Counted from the first letter of the stretch, positions 1 through 9,903 are shown. The stretch is 19,638 nucleotides of DNA from Frankiales bacterium (GCA_025966295.1 JAOPVD010000297.1:1-19638), one strand, 5' to 3'. The notes: generated by a model from the letters alone, not told the origin. Program-made: numbers and translations.

Positions 1-1
1 G

Positions 2-640
2 CTCGGCCGGCCCTGCACCCGCTGGCTCTCGGCGCAGCCGCTGGACGGCGCCCGGTTCGCGCCGCCGTCCGCCGCCGACCGCACCGAGTCCTGCGTCGAC
101 GCGGCCGGGCGGCTGCTCACCGACCGCTGGTTCGTGGGCGGCCGGCTGGTGCGGACCCGGACCGCCGTGTCGGTCGGGACCGGGCCGCGGCTGGTCGGCG
201 GTGGCCTGTTCGACGGTGGGGAACCGACGCCGCTGCCGACCGGTGGCTCGGGCTTCGTGATCCGGCGGTCCACGACGGCCGAGCTCAGCCGGCTGCTCGG
301 CGTGGCCGCGCCGGCCGGGCCCGCCGGGATGCGGGCGGACCTGGCGACGGCGGTGCTGACCCGAGGCGCCAGCGGGTTCGCGCGGGAGGGCGCGGTCCTG
401 ACCTGGACCGACGGCACGCACCTGGCCGTACTCCGCCTCGAGCGCGACCTCGAGCGGGCCGCCGCGCCCGCGCTGCGGGGCGAACAGGTTGCCCTGGGGC
501 ACCTGGGAAGTGGTCGGCTCGAACCGGTGCTGGCCGGCCTGCGGGTGACCGCCGCCGGCCCCCGTGGGCTCCGGCTGACCGCGACTGCGGACCTGCCCGA
601 GGCGGCGCTGCTCGGCTGGCTGCGCTCGGTGCGGCTCTGA
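2..640 (+). CDS. Unrecognised protein, C-terminal part (5' end outside window)
   Basis: The reading frame is open from the first bases of the window to a TGA at 638-640, so the gene begins upstream and 212 residues are visible. A GTG at 134 could serve as a start, but the frame is open and protein-like before it, so a truncated longer gene is more likely. I do not recognise the family. The visible part has two cysteines near its beginning (about visible residues 5 and 36) and then an Ala/Gly/Leu/Arg-rich stretch with alternating short beta-like segments. I see no membrane segment or catalytic motif. Exported or lipoprotein-associated proteins can look like this, but the N-terminus that would show a signal is missing. 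It converges on ppc with a 15-base gap and no obvious terminator hairpin. Confidence 0.6.
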   Translation, partial: LGRPCTRWLSAQPLDGARFAPPSAADRTESCVDAAGRLLTDRWFVGGRLVRTRTAVSVGTGPRLVGGGLFDGGEPTPLPTGGSGFVIRRSTTAELSRLLGVAAPAGPAGMRADLATAVLTRGASGFAREGAVLTWTDGTHLAVLRLERDLERAAAPALRGEQVALGHLGSGRLEPVLAGLRVTAAGPRGLRLTATADLPEAALLGWLRSVRL

Positions 641-655
641 CGTCAGGCGCGCGGG

Positions 656-3346
<2,691 letters not shown>

Positions 3347-3352
3347 CGCCCC

Positions 3353-3358
3353 ATCTTC
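3353..3358 (-). promoter_or_regulatory. Putative -10 hexamer of ppc (leaderless)
   Basis: On the minus strand GAAGAT (pattern nAnnnT) ends 6 bases before the ppc ATG, the position expected when transcription starts at the start codon. No convincing -35 is visible. Confidence 0.4.
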
Positions 3359-3434
3359 GCCTGCGCCGCGCTACGCCCCGCTCAGGCCCGCCGGCCAAAC
3401 CTACGACCGCGGCGGCGTGCTGTCCGGCGACCGG

Positions 3435-3440
3435 TAGCGT
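3435..3440 (+). promoter_or_regulatory. Putative -10 hexamer of the amidohydrolase gene (leaderless)
   Basis: TAGCGT (TAnnnT) lies 7 bases before the ATG at 3448, and no ribosome-binding site intervenes. No clear -35 is visible. Confidence 0.45.
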
Positions 3441-3447
3441 CCAGCGC

Positions 3448-4539
3448 ATGCCGCGGGTCGACGTCCTCCACCTCCGCGGGCCCGTCCTGGTCGGCCCCGA
3501 CGACGTCCAGCCGGAGGCCTGGGTGGTCGGCGGCCGGCTCACGTTCAGCCGGCCCCACGGCGAGGTCACCCCGGTCGAGGGCTGGGTGCTGCCGGGAATG
3601 GTCGACGCGCACTGCCACATCGGCCTGGGCAAGGACGGCGCGGTCGACGCGGCCGAGGCCGAGCGCCAGGCCCTGGCCGACCGCGACGCCGGCGCGCTGC
3701 TGCTCCGCGACGCCGGCTCGCCGGCCGACACCCGTTGGGTCGACGACCGCGAGGACCTGCCGGTGCTGGTCCGGGCCGGGCGGCACATCGCCCGGCCGCG
3801 GCGCTACCTCCGGGGCTACGCCGATGAGGTCGAGCCCGAGGACCTGCTCGCCACGGTCGTGCGCCAGGCCGGGGCCGGCGACGGCTGGGTGAAGCTCGTC
3901 GGTGACTGGATCGACCGCGACACCGGCGACCTGGCCGCCTGCTGGCCCGCGGAGGTGCTGGCACCTGCCATCGCCGCCGCGCACGCCGCCGGCGCCCGGG
4001 TCACCGCGCACTGCTTCGCCGAGGACGCGCTGCGGGACCTGGTCGAGGCCGGCATCGACTGCATCGAGCACGGCACCGGCCTGACCGCGGACACCATCCC
4101 GCTGTTCGCCGAGCGCGGGGTCACCGTGGTCCCGACGCTCATCAACATCGCCACCTTCCCCGACATCGCGGCGGCCGCCGAGGCGAAGTTCCCGGGGTAC
4201 GCCGCGCACATGCGGGCGCTGCACGCCCGCCGCCACGACACCGTCCGGGCCGCGCACGAGGCCGGCATCCGGCTGTTCGTCGGCACCGACGCCGGCGGCT
4301 CGCTGGCGCACGGCCGGGTGGTGGAGGAGGTCCTCGAGCTGCACCGCGCCGGCCTGACCGCTGTCCAGGCCCTCGACGCCGCGACCTGGGGCGCCCGGGC
4401 CTGGCTCGGCCGGACCGCGCTGGAGGAGGGCGCCCAGGCCGACCTGCTCGTCTGCGCCGCCGACCCGCGCTCGGACCTGGCCGCGCTGCGCGACCGGCCG
4501 ACCGTGGTGCTGCGCGGCGTCGTCCGGGCCTCCTCCTAG
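3448..4539 (+). CDS. Metal-dependent amidohydrolase family protein
   Basis: This is a TIM-barrel hydrolase of the amidohydrolase superfamily, close in style to imidazolonepropionase/prolidase-like members, 363 residues. The metal-binding set is complete: HxH at His55/His57 (MVDAHCHIGL), Lys149 (WVKLVGDW) as the probable carboxylated lysine, His188 (TAHCF), His208 (IEHGTG) and Asp281 (GTDAGG). The short beta domain around residues 1-50 and the closing strands (ADLLV...VVLRG) are typical of the superfamily. The substrate cannot be inferred from the sequence; the family includes hydrolases of cyclic amides, dipeptides and xenobiotics. There is no signal peptide, so it is cytosolic. The ATG at 3448 follows a TAGCGT hexamer by 7 bases without a Shine-Dalgarno, so the transcript may be leaderless. 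The neighbours (ppc behind, a small zinc protein ahead) give no pathway hint. Confidence 0.9.
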   Translation: MPRVDVLHLRGPVLVGPDDVQPEAWVVGGRLTFSRPHGEVTPVEGWVLPGMVDAHCHIGLGKDGAVDAAEAERQALADRDAGALLLRDAGSPADTRWVDDREDLPVLVRAGRHIARPRRYLRGYADEVEPEDLLATVVRQAGAGDGWVKLVGDWIDRDTGDLAACWPAEVLAPAIAAAHAAGARVTAHCFAEDALRDLVEAGIDCIEHGTGLTADTIPLFAERGVTVVPTLINIATFPDIAAAAEAKFPGYAAHMRALHARRHDTVRAAHEAGIRLFVGTDAGGSLAHGRVVEEVLELHRAGLTAVQALDAATWGARAWLGRTALEEGAQADLLVCAADPRSDLAALRDRPTVVLRGVVRASS

Positions 4540-4590
4540 GCGGTTCATCACGACCTCCGCCAAACGGCAGACGCCGGGGCCGGCAGGTGC

Positions 4591-4596
4591 CAGGCT
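4591..4596 (+). promoter_or_regulatory. Putative -10 hexamer of the small CxxC gene
   Basis: CAGGCT (nAnnnT) lies 7 bases before the ATG at 4604. The gene could instead be read from the amidohydrolase transcript, using the nearby GGAG as ribosome-binding site. Confidence 0.35.
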
Positions 4597-4603
4597 GGAG
4601 ATC

Positions 4604-4777
4604 ATGGACGAGCGGCCGGACCTGCGGATCGTGGTGAACCTCGACGAGGAGCCCGCGCGCTGCGTCACCTGCGCCGAGCCCGCCACCACCAGCTCGGCGG
4701 CTGACAACCAGCCGTTGTGCCTGTCCTGCTTCACCGCCAGCCACTGGCACCCGTCGTGGGCGCGGTCCTACGACTGA
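4604..4777 (+). CDS. Small CxxC...CxxC (zinc-ribbon-like) protein, 57 aa
   Basis: This short gene reads ATG at 4604 to TGA at 4775-4777 and encodes 57 residues. It has two CxxC knuckles, Cys20/Cys23 and Cys39/Cys42, separated by 15 residues. That spacing can hold one structural zinc ion. The N-terminus is acidic (MDERPDL) and the tail is aromatic (SHWHPSWARSYD). I do not recognise a named family. It could be a nucleic-acid or protein-binding adaptor, but nothing shows a function. Support for it being real: the paired cysteines, codon third positions dominated by G/C, a GGAG 3 bases before the ATG, and a CAGGCT hexamer 7 bases before the ATG. It lies 64 bases after the amidohydrolase and its last 10 bases overlap the convergent VOC gene. 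Confidence 0.7.
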   Translation: MDERPDLRIVVNLDEEPARCVTCAEPATTSSAADNQPLCLSCFTASHWHPSWARSYD

Positions 4778-5184
4778 CCGGTCAGGCGCGGTTCGCCCCG
4801 GTAGGTCCCGAAGCTCCACCTGTTGCCCTCCGGATCGCGGACGGCGAAGTCCCGCGACCCGTAGTCGGTGTCGTGCGGGGCCTCGGTGACCTCGGCGCCC
4901 GCCGCCACCGCGCGGGCGTGCAGGGCGTCCGGGTCGTCGCAGACGACATAGCAGCCGAAGCTGCCCGGTCGCAGCGGCCAGCGGTCCTCGTCGGAGTCGC
5001 GGTGCGAGCCGAGCATGACTCCGCCGCCCAGCGGCCAGGACAGCTGGGCGTGCTCCACCACGGTGCCGTCGCCGTAGACGGCCGTCTTCTCGAAGCCGAG
5101 GGCGTCGACGAGGAAGCCGATCAGCGCGTAGGCGTCCTTGGCCCGCAGGGTCGGCCAGACCTGCGGTGCCGGTGGCGTCGTCAT
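4768..5184 (-). CDS. VOC (glyoxalase/bleomycin-resistance fold) family protein
   Basis: This 138-residue protein has the two beta-alpha-beta-beta-beta halves of the vicinal oxygen chelate superfamily. The first half begins at VWPTLRAKDAYALIGFLVDALG (about residues 9-30) and has the conserved 'length-of-chain, fall in distance' opening. The second runs from GCYVVCDDPDALHARAVAAG to the closing DPEGNRWSFGTY, whose Asp-Pro-Glu-Gly-Asn turn is the family hallmark. Members include glyoxalase I, dioxygenases and antibiotic-binding proteins, and the substrate here is unknown. It looks cytosolic. The ATG at 5182-5184 is preceded by GGAGGG about 7 bases upstream, which could act as a ribosome-binding site, and the same bases contain GAGGGT 6 bases before the ATG, which fits the leaderless pattern. 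Its stop overlaps the end of the small CxxC gene. Confidence 0.88.
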   Translation of the reverse strand: MTTPPAPQVWPTLRAKDAYALIGFLVDALGFEKTAVYGDGTVVEHAQLSWPLGGGVMLGSHRDSDEDRWPLRPGSFGCYVVCDDPDALHARAVAAGAEVTEAPHDTDYGSRDFAVRDPEGNRWSFGTYRGEPRLTGQS

Positions 5185-5190
5185 GCCGCC

Positions 5191-5196
5191 ACCCTC
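5191..5196 (-). promoter_or_regulatory. Putative -10 hexamer (or ribosome-binding site) of the VOC gene
   Basis: On the minus strand GAGGGT (nAnnnT) lies 6 bases before the ATG. It overlaps a GGAGGG that could equally be a Shine-Dalgarno sequence, so this call is ambiguous. Confidence 0.3.
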
Positions 5197-5231
5197 CGCC
5201 GCTGAGCGCGGACGGGCAAGCGCCGGCAGGC

Positions 5232-5253
5232 GTTCACGCTGCGGTCAGGCGAT
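5232..5253 (+). promoter_or_regulatory. PHO-box-like tandem repeat upstream of glycerophosphodiesterase
   Basis: Two consecutive 11-base units, GTTCACGCTGC (5232-5242) and GGTCAGGCGAT (5243-5253), both begin with the G[G/T]TCA core of the Streptomyces PhoP box (consensus G[G/T]TCAYYYR[G/C]G). They start 49 and 38 bases before the -10 hexamer at 5281. The second halves of the units are poorly conserved. glpQ genes are known PhoP targets in Streptomyces, which makes this placement plausible. Confidence 0.5.
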
Positions 5254-5280
5254 CGACCCTCGTTCGTCTTCGTCGGCGGG

Positions 5281-5286
5281 CACTTT
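5281..5286 (+). promoter_or_regulatory. Putative -10 hexamer of glycerophosphodiesterase gene
   Basis: CACTTT (nAnnnT) lies 6 bases before the GTG start at 5293. No TTGACA-like -35 is visible, consistent with a promoter that needs an activator bound just upstream. Confidence 0.42.
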
Positions 5287-5292
5287 GAGGGT

Positions 5293-6018
5293 GTGCTTCT
5301 TCTCGGACATCGCGGTGCCGTCCACGCCACAGCGCCCGAGAACACCCTTGCCGCGGTGGACCGCGCGCTGCGGCAGGGCGCGGACGGCGTCGAGGTCGAT
5401 GTCCGGGTCACGTCCGACGGCGTTCCGGTCTGCCACCACGACCCCGGCCTGCGTCGGACGGCCGACGACCCGCGGCACGTGGCGACCAGCGGGCACGACG
5501 AGTTGCCGTGGATCGGCAGCCATCGGATCCCGCGGCTCAGCGAGGTCGTCGACCTGGTCGCTGGTCGGGGCCGCCTCGTCGTCGAGGTGAAGACGCCGCA
5601 CTGGCCGGTGGGCGCCGCCACCGGCACCGTCGAGGCGGTGGTGGCCGTGCTCCGCCGGCACCGGCTCGAGCACGTCACGGTGTCGTCCTTCGACCGGCCG
5701 CGGGTGCTGCACCTGCGACGGTCCGGGATCCCAGTCCGGACCGCCCTGCTCGGCCGGCCCGGCGTCCCCTTCGGGGTCCTGCTGCGCCGTGCGCTGCTGG
5801 ACGGCCACGACCAGATGCACCCCCACGTCGGGTCCGTGCTGTCGCGCCTGGAGCTGGTGGAACGCGCTGCGGCGCAAGGGATCGCGGTGACCGCCTGGAC
5901 GGTTGACCGACCGCTGCACCTGCTGCGGCTCGCCGAGGCCGGGGTGGAGGCCGCCATCTGCGACGACCCCCGGGCGGCCCGGCAGGTCCTTTTCCCGCGG
6001 CTGGCCGAGGCGGGCTAG
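5293..6018 (+). CDS. Glycerophosphodiester phosphodiesterase (GDPD family)
   Basis: The enzyme cleaves glycerophosphodiesters such as glycerophosphocholine to sn-glycerol 3-phosphate and an alcohol, salvaging phosphate and glycerol from lipids or teichoic-acid breakdown. It has 241 residues in a single TIM-barrel domain. The signature set is present: GHRG at 5-8 (His6, Arg7), the PENT motif at 15-18 (Glu16, Asn17), the metal-binding Glu34/Asp36 in DGVEVDVRVT, and His49 in CHHDPGL; the second half has VEVKTP and closes with AWTVDR and AICDDP. There is no signal peptide, so it should be cytosolic (UgpQ-like rather than secreted GlpQ). The start is GTG 5293; no other start codon is close and the domain begins immediately. 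A PHO-box-like repeat lies upstream. It shares a CTAG stop with the convergent ppx. Confidence 0.93.
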   Translation: MLLLGHRGAVHATAPENTLAAVDRALRQGADGVEVDVRVTSDGVPVCHHDPGLRRTADDPRHVATSGHDELPWIGSHRIPRLSEVVDLVAGRGRLVVEVKTPHWPVGAATGTVEAVVAVLRRHRLEHVTVSSFDRPRVLHLRRSGIPVRTALLGRPGVPFGVLLRRALLDGHDQMHPHVGSVLSRLELVERAAAQGIAVTAWTVDRPLHLLRLAEAGVEAAICDDPRAARQVLFPRLAEAG

Positions 6019-6962
6019 GAGCGCAGCTGCTCCTCCTCGTGCAGCCAGTCGAGCCTCCGCAGCACCACGCCCTCCCGCATCGCCCACGGGCAGATGTCGA
6101 TCCGCTCGATGCCGAAGGCCGTGAAGGCCTCGAGCGCCACCATGGCGCCGGCCAGCAGCTGCGGGGCCCGCGACGCCGACACCCCCGGTAGCGCGGCCCG
6201 TTCGGCGGCGGTCATCGGCGCGACCCGCTCCACGATCGCCTCCAGGCCGTCCCGGCTGAGGCTGCGCGGCACCCGCGGACCGAGCGCGTACGGCGCCGCG
6301 CCGTCCAGCCGGGCCAGCGACCGGAACGTCTTCGAGGTCGCGACCACGCGGTCAGGCGTGCCCTGGGCGTGCAGCTCGGGCACCACCGCCGCGAGCTCCT
6401 GCCAGACGTGCTCGCGCAGCGCCGCGACCTCCTTGCGCGACGGCGGGTCGCCGCGCAGCCACTCCCGGGTCAGCCGTCCGGCGCCCAGCGGCACCGACAC
6501 CGCCAGGTCGGGCAGCTCGTCGCGGCCGCAGGCGATCTCGAGCGAACCGCCACCGATGTCGAGCGACAGCACCCGCCCCGCGCTCCACCCGAACCAGCGT
6601 CGCACCGCCAGGAACGTCATCGCCGCCTCGTCCCGGCCGGACAGCACCGCGAGGTCCACGCCCGTCTTCTCGCGCACCTCCGCCAGCACCTCCAGGCCGT
6701 CCCCGGCCTCCCGGACCGCGGACGTCGCGAAGGCGACGAGGTCGTCGACCTCCTCCTCGGCCGCGGCGTGCGCGGCCTCCTTGACGGCCTGCAGCAGCAG
6801 GTCCCGGCCGTGGTCGCCGAGCCGCCCGTCCGGGCCGATCAGCTCGGCCAGCCTGAGCTCGGTCTTGTGGCTGCGCACCGGGTCGGGGTGCGAGCCGGGG
6901 TGGGCGTCGACGACCAGCAGGTGCACGGTGTTGGACCCGACGTCGAGCACTCCCAGGCGCAT
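6015..6962 (-). CDS. ppx: Exopolyphosphatase / Ppx-GppA phosphatase
   Basis: The protein belongs to the Ppx/GppA branch of the ASKHA fold. These enzymes remove terminal phosphate from polyphosphate or from pppGpp. The 315 residues cover only the two core ASKHA domains, as in the short mycobacterial Ppx proteins, without the C-terminal HD-like extension of E. coli Ppx. Motifs: phosphate-1 DVGSNTVHLLV (7-17), FATSAVREA (78-86), SGRDEA (108-113), phosphate-2 DIGGGSLE (135-142) and SVPLGAGRLTRE (156-167). I chose ATG 6960-6962 because the conserved fold begins right there; a longer reading frame to 7004 would add 14 non-conserved residues inside ppk. It begins 10 bases after the ppk stop, so the two form an operon for making and degrading polyphosphate. 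Its stop shares CTAG with the convergent phosphodiesterase gene. Confidence 0.93.
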   Translation of the reverse strand: MRLGVLDVGSNTVHLLVVDAHPGSHPDPVRSHKTELRLAELIGPDGRLGDHGRDLLLQAVKEAAHAAAEEEVDDLVAFATSAVREAGDGLEVLAEVREKTGVDLAVLSGRDEAAMTFLAVRRWFGWSAGRVLSLDIGGGSLEIACGRDELPDLAVSVPLGAGRLTREWLRGDPPSRKEVAALREHVWQELAAVVPELHAQGTPDRVVATSKTFRSLARLDGAAPYALGPRVPRSLSRDGLEAIVERVAPMTAAERAALPGVSASRAPQLLAGAMVALEAFTAFGIERIDICPWAMREGVVLRRLDWLHEEEQLRS

Positions 6963-6972
6963 GCCCGGCAGG

Positions 6973-9081
6973 CTAGGCGACGGCCTCGCGCTCGCGTGCC
7001 ACACCGAGGAGCTCGCTCTGCACGTCGACCGTGCCGGCCTGGTGCCAGGCTCCGTCGGCGTCGAGGTCCCAGCGGCGCACGTCGTCGGCGGTCAGCCGGT
7101 CCAGGACGCCGCGCAGGCGGTCGCGCACGGCGCCGTCCTTGACCCGGACCAGCGTCTCCACCCGGCGGTCCAGGTTGCGGTGCATCAGGTCGGCGCTGCC
7201 CAGCCAGTACTCCGGGTCCCCGCCGTTCTCGAAGGCCATCACGCGGGAGTGCTCGAGGAAGCGCCCGAGGATGCTGCGCACCCGGATCGTCTCCGAGAGC
7301 CCCGGCGCGCCGGGGCGGAGCGCGCAGATGCCGCGGACGACCACGTCGATCGGCACGCCCGCCCGGCTGGCGTCGTACAAGGCGTCGATGAGCACCTCGT
7401 CGACGACGCTGTTGGCCTTGATGCGGATGCCCGAGGGGCGGCCGGCGCGGGCGTGCTCGGCCTCGGCCCGGATCCGCGCCAGCAGGCCGGCCCGCACCCC
7501 GTGCGGGGCGACGAGCAGGTCGCGGTACTCGGTCTGGTTGCTGTAGCCGGTGAGGGCGTTGAACAGGTCCGTCAGGTCCGCGCCCAGGACCGGGTCGGCC
7601 GTGAACAGCCCGAGGTCCTCGTACAGCCGGGCGGTGCGGGGGTGGTAGTTGCCGGTGCCGAGGTGGGCGTAGCGGCGCAGCCCGCCGCTCTCCTGCCGCA
7701 CGACCAGGGCGGCCTTGCAGTGCGTCTTCAGGCCGAGCAGGCCGTAGACCACGTGGCAGCCGGCGCGCTCCAGCTTGCGGGCCCAGCGGATGTTGGCCTG
7801 CTCGTCGAAGCGGGCGGTGATCTCGATGACGACGACGACCTGCTTGCCGGCCTCGGCGGCGTCGATGAGGGCGTCCACGATCGGCGAGTCACCGGAGGTG
7901 CGGTACAGCGTCTGCTTGATGGCGAGGACCTGCGGGTCGGCCGCGGCCTGCTCCAGGAAGCGCTGCACCGAGGTGCTGAACGAGTCGTAGGGGTGGTGCA
8001 CCAGCACGTCGCCCTCGCGCAGCGCCGCGAAGATGTCGGCCGGCTGCTCGCCGTCGACCAGCCGCGGGTGGGTGGCCGGCACGAACGGTTCGTCCTTGAG
8101 TTCCGGCCGGTCGAGCGCGGACAGCTCGTGCAGCGAGGACAGCGCCAGCAGCCCGGGGACGGCGACGACGTCGTCGAGGGTGACGTCGAGCTCGCGCACC
8201 AGCAGGTCGAGGACGTGCGGGTCCATGTTCTCGCCGACCTCGAGCCGCACGACAGGGCCGAAGCGGCGGCGGGACAGCTCGCGCTCGAGGGCCTGCAGCA
8301 GGTCCTCGTCGCGGTCCTCCTCGACCTCGAGGTCGGCGTTGCGGGTGACGCGGAAGGCGTGGTGCGCCAGCACCTCCAGGCCGGGGAACAGCTGGCCGAG
8401 GTGGGCGCCCATCAGCTCCTCGAGCGGCAGGTAGGTGGCCGTGCCGGGCGCGCCGCCCTGCACCTGCACGAACCGCCCGACATTGTCCGGGACCTTGACG
8501 CGGGCGAACCGCTCGACGCCGGTCTGCGCGTCGCGCACCAGCACCGCGAGGTTGAGCGAGAGGCCGCTGATGTAGGGGAACGGGTGGGCCGGGTCGACCG
8601 CCAGCGGCGTGAGGACCGGAAAGACCCGCTCCCGGAACCAGCCGTGCAGCCGCAGCTGCTCGGTCGCCGGCAGGTCGTCCCAGTGCACGATCTCGATGCC
8701 CGCGTCGGACAGCGCCGGCTGCACCTGCTCCAGGAAGGTGCGGGCGTGCTCCTGCGCGAGCTCGCGGGCCTTGCTGCGGATGAGCGTCAGCTGCTGCCGG
8801 GTGCCGAGCCCGTCGGCGCTGCGCACCCCCAGGCCGGTCTCCAGGCGGCGGATCAGACCGGCGACGCGGACCATGAAGAACTCGTCGAGGTTGGTCGCGA
8901 AGATGGCGAGGAACTTGGTGCGCTCCAGCAGCGGGGCCGCCGGGTCCTGCGCCAGCGCCAGTACCCGCTGGTTGAATTCCAGCCAGGAGATCTCCCGGTT
9001 GAGGAACCGCGACGGGGAGCGTCCCAGCGGCTCGGCCAGGGCAGCGCCGGTCGCGCCGGGCGTGCCAGCCGTCGTCGTCAC
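6973..9081 (-). CDS. ppk: Polyphosphate kinase (PPK1 type)
   Basis: PPK1 makes inorganic polyphosphate reversibly from the terminal phosphate of ATP. With the start chosen here it has 702 residues; family members have about 690-745. Landmarks: RFLNREISWLEFN near 25-37 (N domain), NLDEFFMVRVAG near 64-75, VFPVLTPLAVDPAHPFP (head domain), VHHPYDSFSTSVQRF, LYRTSGDSPIV, and the two catalytic-domain histidines His454 (LKTHCKAALVV; autophosphorylated in the family) and His473 (HLGTGNYHPRTARLYED). I chose GTG 9079-9081 because GAGCAT lies 6 bases before it, in phase with PHO-box-like units. The frame is open upstream, with an ATG at 9163-9165 and a GTG at 9184-9186 that would add 28 or 35 residues; neither has a clear promoter or ribosome-binding site. 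It is followed after 10 bases by ppx. Streptomyces ppk is a known PhoP-regulated gene. Confidence 0.96.
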   Translation of the reverse strand: MTTTAGTPGATGAALAEPLGRSPSRFLNREISWLEFNQRVLALAQDPAAPLLERTKFLAIFATNLDEFFMVRVAGLIRRLETGLGVRSADGLGTRQQLTLIRSKARELAQEHARTFLEQVQPALSDAGIEIVHWDDLPATEQLRLHGWFRERVFPVLTPLAVDPAHPFPYISGLSLNLAVLVRDAQTGVERFARVKVPDNVGRFVQVQGGAPGTATYLPLEELMGAHLGQLFPGLEVLAHHAFRVTRNADLEVEEDRDEDLLQALERELSRRRFGPVVRLEVGENMDPHVLDLLVRELDVTLDDVVAVPGLLALSSLHELSALDRPELKDEPFVPATHPRLVDGEQPADIFAALREGDVLVHHPYDSFSTSVQRFLEQAAADPQVLAIKQTLYRTSGDSPIVDALIDAAEAGKQVVVVIEITARFDEQANIRWARKLERAGCHVVYGLLGLKTHCKAALVVRQESGGLRRYAHLGTGNYHPRTARLYEDLGLFTADPVLGADLTDLFNALTGYSNQTEYRDLLVAPHGVRAGLLARIRAEAEHARAGRPSGIRIKANSVVDEVLIDALYDASRAGVPIDVVVRGICALRPGAPGLSETIRVRSILGRFLEHSRVMAFENGGDPEYWLGSADLMHRNLDRRVETLVRVKDGAVRDRLRGVLDRLTADDVRRWDLDADGAWHQAGTVDVQSELLGVAREREAVA

Positions 9082-9087
9082 GTGGGG

Positions 9088-9093
9088 ATGCTC
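9088..9093 (-). promoter_or_regulatory. Putative -10 hexamer of the ppk-ppx operon
   Basis: On the minus strand GAGCAT (nAnnnT) lies 6 bases before the GTG at 9079-9081, matching the leaderless geometry seen at other genes in the window. This would fix the ppk start. Confidence 0.42.
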
Positions 9094-9098
9094 CACGT

Positions 9099-9131
9099 CC
9101 TGAGTCAACACCCGGGTCCCGTCCCCTGAAC
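9099..9131 (-). promoter_or_regulatory. PHO-box-like repeat units upstream of ppk-ppx
   Basis: Read on the minus strand, three contiguous 11-base slots precede the -10: GTTCAGGGGAC (9131-9121, intact GTTCA core), a weak middle slot GGGACCCGGGT (9120-9110), and GTTGACTCAGG (9109-9099), which fits G[G/T]TCAYYYR[G/C]G at all but one position. The slots begin 38, 27 and 16 bases before the first base of the -10 hexamer, the same phase as the other PHO-box-like sites here. The weak middle unit makes this less certain. Confidence 0.42.
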
Positions 9132-9242
9132 GCGGACCCCGGAACCCGTCGCCGGCCGGTGACATCGCAACCGCCCGGGCCAGCACAGCTGCACTCGACA
9201 GGAGCCTCCGGACGGGGGCATCAGCGTGCCGGCCGCGCCCCG

Positions 9243-9261
9243 CCGGGCCGGGTCGGCCCGG
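9243..9261 (-). terminator. GC hairpin directly after the GNAT gene
   Basis: A perfect 7-base stem (CCGGGCC with GGCCCGG) encloses a 5-base loop and abuts the GNAT stop codon at 9262-9264. There is no U-tract, which is common for actinobacterial intrinsic terminators. It would separate the GNAT gene from the ppk promoter downstream on the same strand. In such GC-rich DNA a chance stem is possible. Confidence 0.4.
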
Positions 9262-9891
9262 TCAGGTGCAGTTGTGCTGGTGCGTCAGGTCGGCTGGAGG
9301 AGCCGGTCGCGGGCTCGGCACCGCACCAGCGCGATCCAGGGCCGTGTGGAGGCTCCCGGCCCAGTGCGACAGCCCCACGCCAGGAAAGGTGGGGCTGGCT
9401 GTCCGCGACACCTCTTCCAGCCCCAGAGCGCGCAGGCGTGCCGCGGCCGCGGTGGCTCCGACGAAGCAGTCGGCCGTGACCACCTGGAGCCCGAGCCGGT
9501 CGGCGGCCTCCAGCCGGCTGACGGTCAGCGCCTTACCGGCCCGGAGCCCGCGGCGCTCGACGTAGGTGCTGTGCAGGTGCAGCTGCGGCCGACCGCCGAC
9601 CCGGTCGACCCGGGCGACGCCGAGACCCACGGGCCGGCCGTCGTGCTCGGCGGTCAGGACCAGCTCGCCGGCAGCCAGCCGGCCCAGCAGGTACCAGCCG
9701 GTGCAGCGCCGGTGCAGCCGGACGGACAGGGCCTCGGCCGTGCCGAGGTGGGCATAGCACTGCCGCTCGACCCGGCGCTTCAGGGCGGCGAGCTCGACGA
9801 CGTCGTCCGGGGTGGCCGGACGGATGCGCAGGCCGTCGGCCTGCCGGCTGCGCGGGTCCCACGGGGTGGGGTGGACCGGTGCGGTGAGCAT
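9262..9891 (-). CDS. GNAT-family N-acetyltransferase
   Basis: A 209-residue protein with a GNAT core from about residue 21 (LRIRPATPDDVVELAALKRR) to about 175. GNAT enzymes move an acetyl group from acetyl-CoA to an amine of a small molecule or protein. The acetyl-CoA loop is recognisable as LHSTYVERRGLRAGKAL (about 106-122), although the middle glycine of the usual RGxGxG/A is replaced by Arg117. An ALGLEEVSRT-type segment (155-164), as usual near the end of the fold, is also present. The N-terminal 20 and C-terminal 30 residues are Pro/Arg-rich and look unstructured. The substrate is unknown. The ATG at 9889-9891 has a GGAGG only 1 base away, too close to be a normal ribosome-binding site, and a CACCGT hexamer 6 bases upstream. 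It lies between ppk and a divergent regulator and carries its own PHO-box-like site. Confidence 0.85.
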   Translation of the reverse strand: MLTAPVHPTPWDPRSRQADGLRIRPATPDDVVELAALKRRVERQCYAHLGTAEALSVRLHRRCTGWYLLGRLAAGELVLTAEHDGRPVGLGVARVDRVGGRPQLHLHSTYVERRGLRAGKALTVSRLEAADRLGLQVVTADCFVGATAAAARLRALGLEEVSRTASPTFPGVGLSHWAGSLHTALDRAGAVPSPRPAPPADLTHQHNCT

Positions 9892-9897
9892 GCCTCC

Positions 9898-9903
9898 ACG
9901 GTG
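9898..9903 (-). promoter_or_regulatory. Putative -10 hexamer of the GNAT gene
   Basis: On the minus strand CACCGT (nAnnnT) lies 6 bases before the ATG, implying a leaderless transcript. Confidence 0.4.

Noticed and set aside
4543..4553. Isolated GTTCATCACGA unit before the small CxxC gene
   Set aside because: There is no tandem partner, and its distance to the -10 hexamer (48) is out of the 11-base phase shared by the other four sites.
6094..9129. 1011-residue plus-strand ORF
   Set aside because: It is antisense to ppx and ppk, both of which have complete catalytic motifs. The ORF has no recognisable domain.
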